From contig JAPEIS010000016.1 in NCBI GenBank assembly GCA_029531795.1, positions 806,001-870,000 of the forward strand: a stretch of DNA of 64,000 nucleotides. The letters run 5' to 3'. The notes beneath the pieces were generated by a model. It had not been told where the DNA came from, ran no database searches, and worked only from the letters and a program-made list of their open reading frames with translations. Position numbers and translations under genes: made by a program. Positions 48,401 to 58,703 of the stretch are shown piece by piece; within the stretch, counting starts at the first letter, position 1; each line of letters begins with the position of its first letter. Source of the DNA: Sclerotinia nivalis. Its lineage: Eukaryota > Ascomycota > Leotiomycetes > Helotiales > Sclerotiniaceae.

Positions 48401-51134
48401 AGGAAATGCCTCGAAATTGGACATCACCCAGAATGCTTTCGCATAGCCACTGTAGCGATCATCCCGAAACCAAACAAGGCGGACAGTACCAGCCCAAGAT
48501 CATACTGACCTATAGCCTTGCTCTCAATACTAGGAAAAGGCTTAGAAAGGCTTATTGCAAAAAAGATATCTTGGTTAGTTATATCCTTCAAAGTTCTCGC
48601 GAATCAGCAATTCGGAGCTCTACCGCTTCGATCCTCAGTCGATCTTACAATATACGTAACTCATGATATCGAATCAGCTTTGAGAATAGGGTTAAAAGCT
48701 ACTCTGCTTATTATGGATGTAAAGGGTGCTTTCGATGCAATACTGCCCAGCCAGCTTGTCAACCGATTCAGGGAACAGGGCTGGCCAGATAATCTAGTGA
48801 AATGGGTTCAATCCTTCGCTACCAATCGTTTCATCAAAATCCGTTTGAATAGAGAAACAGGTTCAAAAACAGCTCTGGGATGCAGTCTTCCACAAGGGTC
48901 ATCTGTTTCCCCGATCCTATTTATGCTTTATATAGCTCCTATCTTCTGGATAAGGAACTCTATAAAAAGATTCGGATATACAAATAATATCGCTTTGCTA
49001 GCCTTTTCATATAGCTTACAAAAGAACTGTACACTTTTACAATCGAATATACAGGAAACTCTGGAATGGGGCAAATCCGAAGGGATCACTTTCGACCCCA
49101 AGAAATCGGAACTTATCCATTTTTACAAAAGGTCCCATACACATACAGACGATCCAAACATACAAACAGAAGGCTTCAAAATCGAAGTGAAACTAGAACC
49201 ACTTAGATAGTTAGGAGTTTACTTTGACAGGAATCTCAATTTCAAAGCACATATACAGATTCTTTCTGCAAAAGCCCTTAGGACTGCAAATGCATTACAA
49301 TCGTTTAACAGTACAATACGAGGAATCCCTTTGTATCTCACTCGACACATTGCAATAGCTTGCGCTCTGAAAAAATGCTACTTTGCATCGGAAACGTGGT
49401 AGCCAGGCCGGACCAGACCAAAAAACCTCACTTCAGGCCTGAGAGTCTCGAATCTGGTGGACGGTCACTTGAATCTCATAAATAAGGTAGTACTTGCTTG
49501 TATTCGGGCTATCCTCCCAGTATATAGAACTACTAATCTAGCAGTTTTATACGAAGAATCCAAACTCAGACCATCAGAGATTGAGTTGAACCTAATATCA
49601 CAGACTTACGCTGCACGTACTGCAAGACTGGACCCGTATCACCCTCTACTCACTAGAGCTAATCATATAAGATCGCTAAGATCGCTGGGTAATCGAATTC
49701 CCACCTCCAGATTCGCTAGACTTATCACCGCTCTGCCCCCATCCGAACAAGTAAACCCATTAGCCCTACCCCCATGGGAATACACTGAAACCCGATTGGA
49801 AGCTGAAATACGCGTTTTTGGGCCTCTAGGTAGATCAAAAACTCAAGCAGCAAATGATTTCAAAGCCTTCTACAATACAATTCCAGAAAATGATCTACAG
49901 GTCTTCTCCGACGGTTCAAAAAGCGAAGCCAAAGATGGGGCCACTGGAGGCAGCTTTATTGTAAGGCAATTTGATAGACAAATTATAAATCACTCATTCT
50001 CATTGGGCCTGAATACAGAAGTCTTCGATACAGAGGCAATCGCAGCATTAGAAAGAGCTAAAGCTGCTATAACCGTACTCTATGCAACACTGGCCATTGA
50101 CCTATGGATCTTCCTGGATAACTACGAAGTGACACTGCGATTAGGATCCCATTTCAACGGGTCCTCTCAATCGGTCTTCAAAGAATTCGCAGCTATTACA
50201 CGAACATGGGCTTCCCGACCCCGACCAATTCATCTTCCTCCTGGAACGGTCCGAATTAGATGGGTCCCGGGCTACCTCAATATACCTGGAAACGAGGCTG
50301 CCGATAAAGCAGCAAAGGAAGGAGCCGCTCTTTCATCCCCTCTGTATCCAATTTGTATTCTAGCCTCTCTAAAACGATTAGCAAAATCAAACGCAAAGCT
50401 AGCAGGAGAGCAATTATGGAATACTACAGGCCCACAATACTATAAGGACCTTATGATCTCCCATACAGAAAAATCAGTATTACTCTTCGGAAAAAGAGCT
50501 ATAGTAGGCTATATCTTAGCAATCAGATCGCAACACGGAGATTTCGCAGCTTATCACGAACGCTTCTATCATTCTGAAGCATACATTCTATGTACTTGTG
50601 GGAAAAGGAAAACCCCTTTACATTTCTTCTTTTGCAAAACCAGAAAAGCATACAAAACGCTTTCAAAAAGCCCCCCTTCCGAAGCTATACCCTGGCTTTT
50701 AAGCTCCCCTTCTGGCATTACCAGACTCGCTGAGTGGTTAGAAACAACCAAATTCTTCTACGATATTTGCCCGCAACGCCCTAAGCTGAATTAACGGAGC
50801 TATAATATCTCCGGAGTTGTTCATATTTAATTCTAGGGTCATCAATAAAGCGTACGAGGGGATCGGGAGAGGGATCAGGAGAAAGTGATCCAGTAGACGA
50901 AGCGGATTACGATTATACTATAGCTTTAAAGCTCTATTCAACTACACGACGGCAATCATGTAAACCCTGCCCTAGTAACCCTAAATTGTATCCAACCTAG
51001 TTAGCTAGTATACCACCCGGGGGCCTAACTCTCGGGCGTCATTTGTCCAAAACTGGAATAGATGGCAAAGGTTACACGTGCAAGCACGTGTGGCCTACGG
51101 CCTATGACGATAAATATATCAATCAATCAATCAA
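45491..51134 (+). mobile_element. Tad-like LINE, full-length but RIP-damaged
   Basis: ORF1 begins with ATG at 45583 (MASTGTPKLSQTLLDRANA). Its zinc-knuckle part (CSKPQTYRICGSPKHSEANH) is at about 46575-46640. ORF2 endonuclease remnants run about 47030-48090. RT spans about 48290-49210 (QFGALPLRSSVDLT, MDVKGAFDAI, QGSSVSPILFMLY), with the catalytic YADD mutated to YTNN at 48977-48988. An intact 445-residue frame at 49457-50794 holds the linker, RNase H (VFSDGSKSE, VRIRWVPGYL, AADKAAKEGAAL) and the Cys/His tail CTCGKRKTPLHFFFC. The 3' UTR ends in an (ATCA)n tail at about 51114-51136. Stops at 49208-49210 and about 49402 fit TGG-to-TAG. The flanks carry TCATATAGTTCG on both sides (45479-45490, 51135-51146), a 12-bp target duplication. 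Confidence 0.88.
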
Positions 51135-51307
51135 TCATATAGTTCGGCGTTTCCATAGTTCTAGTTCTTTAGGCAAATCAATACAATTATCACGAGATAT
51201 TCTATTGAAGCTTCACCTTCCCCATACGTGTGTTTATCGACAGATTCGTAAATCGAAAAGTCAGTTCGATATTTAGTGAAGTGCTTAGAGGCACCTGAAT
51301 CTAATAA

Positions 51308-52288
51308 CTATATTATATTTGAGCTTGCAGCACTATTTGCATAAGTGGAAGCCGCAGAGTAAGCATCATAATATGATTGTTTCTCATTCGTAATAGCTAC
51401 ACTAGCTTGTTCTTTGCCATCTCTTGAAAAATTTGTATTAACTTTCTCTTGATCCTTTGCTTTCTTATATCTATAGCAATTTGCTTGAAGATGGCCTTTC
51501 TTCTCACACCAAAAGCACGTGCGATTGCTATCTTTTGAGATATTTCCCCCTCTTGAGTTTCCTCCTCTGCCATGTCCTCTGCCTCTACCACGACCTCTTT
51601 TATTGTTTCTGCCCCTATTATTGTCGTATGCCATATAAGCGTTCTGATCAGCAAACCGAATAGATTTCTCGAAGCCTCCGAGATGATCAATGATCTTATT
51701 GAGAGGCCAGGCTTGAATTTGTATCAATTGCTTTGCGACTGACCATGATTCTGAGCTTAGAAGGGTTCGGATTGCCTTGTCGATGACGGTTGAATCTGAA
51801 ATAGGATCTGCAGTACCGACCAATTGAGTTTGCCAATTGAGTAATCTGTTAAAGAAGCCTCGAATTGTATTTATTGTAGGGCCGAAGGACTCTTTGTAGA
51901 ATTCCGACATCACATTGTAGCGATAGGTTTGCTGTAAAGCCGGGTTTGAGGAGGTGGGGAGGGTCCAGGCTCCAATAATATTCCTGGATACAATGAGGGG
52001 TAAGACTTGAGCTTTGTGGATATTGTCTAATGAGCCAGTGACGATTTGAATGACACTTTGATAATATTTATCCCATGCTTCGATTTGGGCTCTTTGAGCT
52101 TGAGTTGCTCCTACTGATGGGAAGGGTTCTGAACGAATTAGATCGCCAGTGATGATACCATGAGCTCCTGATGCATTGAATGCGAGAGTAACTCCTGTGA
52201 ACCAATCTGTATAGTTCCCTCCTGTATAGATCTCAATCTTTCCGAATTTGGAGTCCCACATCACTGGAGTTGAATTTGACGACGACAT
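51308..52288 (-). CDS. Copia Gag with CCHC zinc knuckle
   Basis: An uninterrupted 326-residue frame begins MSSSNSTPVMWDSKFGKIEI. It has the copia Gag (UBN2-like) core, YTDWFTGVTLAFNASGAHG and FFNRLLNWQTQLVG. A basic Gly/Arg stretch (NKRGRGRGRGHGRGG) precedes one CCHC knuckle, CFWCEKKGHLQANC (C-x2-C-x4-H-x4-C). Gag packages element RNA into virus-like particles. It is the best preserved coding part of this element and lies between LTR/PBS on the right and a broken protease on the left. Confidence 0.85.
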   Translation of the reverse strand: MSSSNSTPVMWDSKFGKIEIYTGGNYTDWFTGVTLAFNASGAHGIITGDLIRSEPFPSVGATQAQRAQIEAWDKYYQSVIQIVTGSLDNIHKAQVLPLIVSRNIIGAWTLPTSSNPALQQTYRYNVMSEFYKESFGPTINTIRGFFNRLLNWQTQLVGTADPISDSTVIDKAIRTLLSSESWSVAKQLIQIQAWPLNKIIDHLGGFEKSIRFADQNAYMAYDNNRGRNNKRGRGRGRGHGRGGNSRGGNISKDSNRTCFWCEKKGHLQANCYRYKKAKDQEKVNTNFSRDGKEQASVAITNEKQSYYDAYSAASTYANSAASSNII

Positions 52289-52324
52289 TGTAGAGTTGTG
52301 TATTGAGCGATAAGATATTAGAGC

Positions 52325-52341
52325 TAGCCGGGCTCATAACC
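52325..52341 (-). other. Primer-binding site of half-tRNA type
   Basis: The minus strand reads GGTTATGAGCCCGGCTA directly after the LTR end TTGACA. GGGCTCATAACC is the anticodon-loop sequence of initiator tRNA-Met, so priming by a cleaved 5' half of that tRNA is implied, as known for Drosophila copia and yeast Ty5. Confidence 0.65.
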
Positions 52342-52499
52342 TGTCAAGGTTAGAGCTAGAATACAATACAGTGGAATCTTATCGTCTTAGTGATTGAGGT
52401 AAATTATAGAATTGATCAGTTGATATGCATATATTATTATATATGAAGGTTCTGCTCCGATCTACATATAGTCTTGCTTACTCAGCATAATCCCTGACA
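52342..52499 (-). mobile_element. LTR of the copia element
   Basis: A 158-bp block bounded by TGTCA and TGACA (plus strand TGTCAAGG ... CCCTGACA), abutting the primer-binding site. No second copy is seen in the window. A (ATTTGGTCA)n-like stretch follows at 52500-52535. Confidence 0.65.
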
Positions 52500-52559
52500 A
52501 ATTTGATCAATTTGGTCAATTTGGTCAATTTACCCCTCTTTGTGGGGTAAAATCATTCC

Positions 52560-52831
52560 AACTTCGATTTATATACTATTTCATTTGTTATTTTTCCTTA
52601 TTATATACGAAAGTATCGGTAAGGCGGGCTTTGTTCCCTAGGATTAGTTTTCACTTTTTTCACTCAAAAATTAAAAGATTGAGGCTATCTCAATCTTCCC
52701 AATCTGGCTAGCTACGGCCCAATATGGCCAGCACCTCCCCAATTGTTATTTGTTAGAAGCTCATATAGTTTCTAACCGTCTTAGATAGTCTTAGACTCAG
52801 TGTAGACGTTAATTTAATCAATCAATCAATC
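52560..52831 (+). mobile_element. LINE 3' end fragment with (CAAT)n tail
   Basis: Homologous to 3660-3945 (GATTAGTTTTCA, AAAAGATTGAG, CTTAGACTCAGTGTAGACG). Its tail ends inside the LINE RT fragment on the opposite strand. Confidence 0.7.
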
Positions 52832-53260
52832 GAAGGCTCCTTTGACATCTAAGAAGAGGACTGAGGTTTTCTTTTTGATTCTTGAGTTCCTTTCGATTTC
52901 GGTAGTAAGCAGGATTGCTATATCGATGGCTGATTTCTTTTGTCTTCCATCCATTTGGGAATGATGGAGTAGTTTTGTAGTTTCGGCTAGGTAACTAAGC
53001 CTTTGAACTAGAATCCTTTCATTTATCTTGCCTAAACAATTGAGAAGGGCAATGACTCTATATGCTTTTGGAATAGTATAATTTGGTTTCGAAGGTTTCT
53101 TGAGTATCGCTCCAGTAGTTTGTTTCCAATAAGAAGGATGATAATCGAGATTGATTAGATTGCTGAAGAGAGTGAAAGGAACGATTGGTGAACCCGTGAC
53201 AGTATTCATAAAATTGTAAATTTCTGATATACTGTTCACCCCCTCATTAAGCGAAATCAA
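52832..53260 (-). pseudogene. LINE reverse transcriptase fragment
   Basis: The minus strand reads SYWKQTTGAILKKPSK, YRVIALLNCLGKINERIL, QMDGRQKKSAIDIAILL and ends SVLFLDVKGAFD, the first catalytic Asp of a Tad/I-type LINE RT. It is truncated on both sides. It is more diverged than the two LINE families elsewhere in the window. Bases 53261-54330 are AT-rich without a gene. Confidence 0.75.
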
Positions 53261-54330
53261 ACGATATAATTGATCAGTAAGCTAGCGATTAATATAAAGT
53301 CCTGTACCTACTGATATTTTCAACAATGCAAAATGAGATTGATTGTATAAGAAATTTGAAAACGAAATAAAATTCGTATAAACTTAAAGATATAATACAG
53401 ACAATCATTTGTACAATACATTTTCCCCTAAGTGAATAGAAAAATAATCAAAGGCTTTTTTATTCCGAAGAATCATGATCACCGAATTAATTTATAAAGC
53501 TAATATTCTACAAAGTTTATATAAAATCTTCTAGAATTGTCCTTCGTTACAGCATTCGGAAAAATTACTATAGTATAATGATTAATGATATTGATATAAA
53601 GGTATTAGATCTATTTTATTGATTCATTAGCATCGTTAATGAAATATGATTGTTATCCCGACATCATCAAAGCCATATATAATATTAGTGTTTTATATAG
53701 CTGTATTAGTTATTAGATTCTAATCCTTTTTTTGAAGTATCGTTTATAAAATTATTTATAAAACTACTGTTCACAAGATTATTAATTACAAAGCTGAAAT
53801 TCTTCTATTATAAAAGAAATTATTTTTCAATGAAATAATCATCGATATACGAATGCAACAAACACTCTTGAAACAAAATTAAAGAAACAATAATTTATTT
53901 CATACTTCTTTCACAAAAAATCATTACATCCATATATCTGGAATCAACAAAAGCGAATTGTTATCTTCATCTTTTTAATTCCTCAATCGCAAAGCTTTAG
54001 GCAAATTTCTTTACTAGGTATCTCTAGCTTTCATTCATTTTCCAATTATAATAAACTCGAATACAAGCACAACGAACAACAACAACAACATCAATTGAAA
54101 GATCTTAAGAATACCTTCAATTGTTCAATTCTTTCTTCTTCTTACAAAATATAGAAATCATATATTCTCTAGTTGTCAATTGGATTGCAAAGCTCTAAAC
54201 ACCTTTGTTTCCTATCTCCAACTTCCTTTCAAATATCTCAAAATACAAACGCAACGAACAATAACGTCAATATCAATCGAAAAATCTTTCAACTCTTTAG
54301 TTATTCAATCCTTCTTTCTTCTTATAATAT

Positions 54331-56420
54331 ATGGAAATCATGTATTCTCCAATTGTTTCGGAGTTTCAATCTCATTCTATAAAACTACAATCAAAATCAC
54401 AATCACAACCTCAATCACAATCACAATCTCAATCCTCAAAATCATCATCGAGAAGAATCAATAGCAATCTACGAACTCCTAAACTTTCTATACCTATAAA
54501 ATCTTCAAAAAAATCGTCATCGCCATCGTTATCTATCATTCCTTCAACAAATTTCTCAAACCTATCCACTTTCAATCATTCAAACTTCGATTTCGAACCT
54601 CCTGATCTACTTGAAGGTCCATCACGAGAATTTTGGGACAAATTATTAAGTATGAAGCCATCGAAGGAAACGCAAAATCCCCCACCATCGATCGATCCTA
54701 CGACAACTGCAATTACCTTTGAAAACCCAAGAGCTCATAACAAAATCTCAAAAGCAACTGTTAGTACTAGAGGTACAAAAGCTCATACAGACAAATTATT
54801 CCAATTGGGAATCGATTGGAAGTTGGCCTTGAATGAGAAATGCGAAACATTAAACCATTTTGATCCCTTTGTAGTTTACGATGATGATACTTGTAGGAAG
54901 TGGATAGAAGATTTGATGGGGGATAAGATTGATGAGAATTTTCGAGAAAGACGGAGACGACGACAGCAAGACCAAGTTCCTACTACTCCAATTTTCCAGG
55001 ATAAAAACGATGACAACGATGAACACTACAAACCCCATCCATTCATGAGCTATACAATTCCTCCGAAAATCGTTGAATCCTGGAGTTCTCAAAGATACAA
55101 TGACTATGTAAAAGATCTCAATTCAATGAAAAAAGTACCACATCATGAATTGGAATGGGTTAAACGTCACTTGGAAACCTTTCCACAACCACATCTTTCA
55201 GACGATTGGATAAATGGATCTTTAACGCCTATTCCTCGACAAGTTTCCGAATTCGTTGGTGCATATGAAGAACATGATGATAATGATAATATCATATGGA
55301 TAATGGAAGATCCTTTTCATTATCGATATATTCGAAGTACCAAAACGGAAAATAACACATGGCATTATTACACCTCACCTGGTGAAATTATACCAGCTCC
55401 AAGTGTTCTTAGAGCCACTGCCGATATAGTTTATGGAACTAGTACTCAAACATTTTCCGAAGAACTTGTAAGTATATTTTATTCTTCGATATTATCCTTT
55501 TCTTTTATAGCATTTTCTAATTCTTCTTATGTTTCATCAACTAATACTTTCTTTTTATCTTCTAGCGAAAATGGTATTTCGATCGAAAAATTCCAGGAGT
55601 ATACAAACCAATCCGTAATATCTTCGCCCCTTACATAACAATTGAATTTAAACCTTTTGAACCAGAAAAAGGAGTATTGCTTAATACAGCTTTACATCAA
55701 GCACTTACTCATGGATATTGTCACCTTGTGGAAGAGATGCGATTATTCGGACGATGCGATTTAAGAAGTTCTCAAACAACAATCGGAAAACATTTTTTGG
55801 TGACGATGGTAGGATATAGCGCAGATGTTTTTTGTATGCAAGTTATTATGAAGGGGATTGATGATAATGGTGAAGAAGTTTCAGATGATAAAGAGGCTTC
55901 AGTAATAATTCCGACATATGAAGCTAAGAAAATCGGAATGTATGAGTTTATTAAAGTGGAAGAGTTTGAATTGTTTAGAAGAACGATGGCAGCAATTCAT
56001 GAGTTTGGATATAAGAAGGGTTTGGAATGGATGAAGAAATTGAAGGATATTAGAAGGGGAAAAGAGATGAATATGAAAGAAGGAGAAGGAGGGGAATTTG
56101 AGACGAGCATTGATGTTACGACACCGATAATGAGGATGAGACCTGAGATGAAAGGAAAGATAAGCAAAAGTAAAGATGAAATAAGGATTCCATTTCATTT
56201 AAACAAAGGAGAAAGAGAAGAAACTACTTCAATTGGAATTGGAACTGGAACTCCAAGCTCAGAATTACCTCCACCAAGGACTCCATTTCGGGAGTCCGTT
56301 GGGAGTTGTAGTGATAGTGGAGTAGAAGATAATACTCCAAGTCGAAAGAGAGTTAATCGTGGACGGACATTGAAGGGGAAATTGATGGATAAAGTTTTTT
56401 GGAAATCGAAGGAGATGTAG
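54331..56420 (+). CDS. Uncharacterised fungal protein, possible PD-(D/E)XK-like C-terminal domain
   Basis: Two exons, 54331-55467 and 55566-56420 (donor GTAAGT, acceptor CTAG), total 1992 nt or 663 residues. The N terminus is a Gln/Ser low-complexity stretch. The middle has DPFVVYDDDTCRKWIEDLM, HPFMSYTIPPKIVESW and FHYRYIRSTKTENNTWHYY. After the intron comes RKWYFDRKIPGVYKPIRNIF, then APYITIEFKPFEPEKG and LNTALHQALTHGYCHLVEEM. The strand-E-x-K pattern (IEFKP) after a hydrophobic strand and a following helix recall fungal PD-(D/E)XK-like domains; this is weak evidence. The C terminus is basic and disordered. The frame is intact although flanked by transposon debris on both sides, and its codon use is AT-leaning. 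Confidence 0.6.
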
Positions 56421-56506
56421 GAGTTGTCGGGATCGAGGGAACTATTGCTTTCAAAGCCGGGGAGGTTTATATTGTAGGTGTAGGAGGTGGTATTGGTGAA
56501 GGAGCC

Positions 56507-56583
56507 TGTTGAGATATTCATGATTCATCACGTGAATTCACTAGCGTTGACGCTAGTGCCTCGGTCGCACTTCATATAGTTCG
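56507..56583. repeat. 77-bp TGTTGAGATATTC repeat, copy 2
   Basis: Near-identical to 45414-45490, with the same CACTAGCGT-TG-ACGCTAGTG palindrome. It starts 86 bp after the stop codon of the 54331-56420 gene. Confidence 0.85.
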
Positions 56584-56688
56584 ACGGGATCAAGAGGTAG
56601 TGATCCAGTAGACGAAGCGGACTACGAATGCATCTCAAGTTTTAAAAGCTTTGCTCAATTATACGACGGCAATCATGTAAACCCTGCC
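56584..56688 (+). mobile_element. LINE 3' UTR piece between 77-bp repeats
   Basis: GTGATCCAGTAGACGAAGCG ... CGACGGCAATCATG ... AAACCCTGCC matches about 50870-50972 in the 3' UTR of the 45491-51134 LINE. It stops where the third 77-bp repeat begins. Confidence 0.7.
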
Positions 56689-56862
56689 TGTTGAGATATT
56701 CATGATTCATCACGTGAATTCACTAGCGTTGACGCTAGTGCTTCGGTCGCACTTCAAATAGTTCGACGTTTCCATAGTTCTAGTTCTTTAGGCAAATCAA
56801 TACAAGTAACACAAGACTGATATTGAAGCTTCACTTTCCCCATGCGTGTGCCTATCGACAAT
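56689..56862. repeat. 77-bp repeat copy 3 fused to copia protease sequence
   Basis: 56689-56765 is the 77-bp repeat. 56766-56862 continues into GTTTCCATAGTTCTAG, TTCTTTAGGCAAATC and TTGAAGCTTCACTTTCCCC, which is the minus-strand copia protease region seen at 51147-51240. This junction shows what the 45491-51134 LINE interrupts. Confidence 0.75.
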
Positions 56863-57129
56863 ACTATTGCTCAAGGAATTCATCGCCACTGTCGCCAGGG
56901 GAATAAAAATCTGGATCATGGTGTGGAATCCTGGATGTTTATGGTGAAGGATAATAAAGTGGAAGGAAGGATATTCGATGTTAACAATCTACGCAAGCAA
57001 ATTATTAATGCAGCAGAACGTAAAGTTGACGATAACGCGAAGGAAGATAAGCAGAATATAACCTCAAATCCTTCGATCTCTTCTATTGATGGTACTAATC
57101 TTACTTCTTTGGCTGCTGCTCATTTATAG
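56842..57129 (+). pseudogene. Short unrecognised frame, probable gene fragment
   Basis: A 95-residue frame whose first few codons are copia-derived continues GIHRHCRQGNKNLDHGVES, WMFMVKDNKVEGRIFD and VNNLRKQIINAAERK. The composition looks protein-like, but there is no recognisable domain and no proper start outside the transposon. Likely the tail of a gene truncated by insertion. 57130-57454 holds nothing recognised. Confidence 0.3.
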
Positions 57130-57454
57130 GTTGGCATGGAGATTGATATAACAAGTGTCGTCCTAGGCTAGAGTCGAGGCTGTTGAATCTTTCTTCAAAA
57201 TAAAAGGAAGGTTTAAGAACGATGGAGGTCTGTATGAGTGTTGCGAAGTGTATGATAAATTTTTTTTTAAATCAAATGAGAATAGTGGCATAGAAGCGTG
57301 GAGTTTGGGAGGCGACGAATGAAAAGTGACTTGACAGTAGTGAGAAGGGGTTAGGCTAGAATGAGAGGACGAAGCGATATTATTCTCTTGCATGACGAAT
57401 ACCGCTTCCTGCCGGGATGCGATGATTCAACGTCTGTACGACAGTTTGTTATAA

Positions 57455-57698
57455 TGTGACGATGGTCTTAATTCAAGGCATAATAGAATGAATCAATTAA
57501 TCTATACTAGAGAATAACAAACTGTCGTACAAAAGATAATGAAGTTGAGCCTTTTATGGTCCCCTCGGAGGGGGCCAAAACCTAAGCGAATACAGGGTGA
57601 AATAAATGTAAGACAATCCTAAGGCATTTTGGTCCCTTCGGAAGGGACCAAAGAACAAAATAAAGAATGACCTAAGGCATTAATACAGGATCGTCACA
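57455..57698. mobile_element. TGTGACGAT...ATCGTCACA element, copy 2 (inverted)
   Basis: A 244-bp copy in the opposite orientation to 2643-2887, with the same termini and the GGTCCCTTCGGAAGGGACC-type palindrome. It is outside any coding region here. Confidence 0.75.
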
Positions 57699-58040
57699 GT
57701 CGTTGTTGAAAAAAGCACCCAACAATTGATTCTTCAATAGGGAGAGTATCAATAGGAAATCAAATGATACTACAGAGTTCTTTGGACTAAGGGGATCTTC
57801 AGGATATATTTCTTTAATTGAAAAAGTAGGTGATTGTGGAATAATGAAGAGATGGGTGGTCGTCGCTATCGTTGGAAGAAGCGAACAATTGATTCTTCAA
57901 TAGGGAGAGTATCAATGGGAAATTAAATGATACTACAGAGTTCTTTGGATTGAGGGGACCTTTAGGATATGTTTTGTTAAATAGATCAATAGATAACAGT
58001 AGAATAATGGAGGGGAGAATGGTCGTCGTCGCGAAATGTT
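57699..58040 (+). repeat. 163-bp tandem duplication
   Basis: AACAATTGATTCTTCAATAG and following sequence (AGGGAGAGTATCAAT, ATGATACTACAGAGTTC) occur at 57721 and again at 57884. The first unit abuts the end of the preceding element. Bases 58041-58261 show nothing further. Confidence 0.75.
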
Positions 58041-58261
58041 ACTTTTTGAAAACGTAATTTTTATTTTTCAACGATGTATATGTCCTTGATTGAATGATAC
58101 TATAATAATATGATATATATGAAAATGATCAGAAAATTCGTCTCTTTATATTGAATCTGCCCCAAAATGATACGATTGTTGTATGAATTTTAATGAAATA
58201 AATGATGATCGTGAAAAAGTCGAATTGTTACTTTTTACACCAAAGCTACGACCAAATAGTT

Positions 58262-58353
58262 TCAGACCCTTCGGTGATCGTACGGGCTACCCCACATGCC
58301 TCTTATTGGTCGGTTTATAGATTTTATGTGTACGTAATCACCGAAGGGTCTGA
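58262..58353. repeat. 92-bp MITE-like element with 17-bp terminal inverted repeats
   Basis: TCAGACCCTTCGGTGAT at 58262-58278 is the exact complement of ATCACCGAAGGGTCTGA at 58337-58353. No convincing target duplication flanks it. Confidence 0.6.
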
Positions 58354-58367
58354 GCATGAGATAATGT

Positions 58368-58575
58368 TGTTGGTATCGAAATGGTAAGATTCAAAGTGTA
58401 AAGTACTTTAGTCTATTTGATAAAACTTGATTCTTAATTGTTACTATCTATATTGAAAGAACGAGCTCCTTAAATACATATTTGAAGGAGCTCGTACAGT
58501 CCCTTATGATCACATGATCTAATACGATCATATGATTTAACTACGGTTCATGATCATATGACTATGATCCCGACA
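58368..58575. mobile_element. Solo LTR, TGTTGGTATC family, copy 3
   Basis: A 208-bp element with perfect 5-bp target duplication AATGT (58363-58367 and 58576-58580). Confidence 0.88.
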
Positions 58576-58703
58576 AATGTATATGATGGAACGAACAAAA
58601 AAATCATCGGAGCCGATTGGAGCCCGGAAAATCAGGTGACCTCTGAAGGGTGAGAGGTAGCGCATTTGAAAGCCCGTGAAAAATGACGGTGGTCTAGTTT
58701 TAG

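Larger units (their letters stand above)
51147..52341 (-). mobile_element. Copia element internal region (PBS, gag, protease start), cut by the LINE
   Basis: Reading down the minus strand: a primer-binding site at 52325-52341, gag at 52288-51308, then in the same frame after a TAG the protease signature LLDSGASKHFT at about 51270-51302 and YGEGEASIEYL. The LINE at 45491-51134 interrupts it. The stop before LLDSG fits TGG-to-TAG. The rest of pol is not present nearby. Confidence 0.85.
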
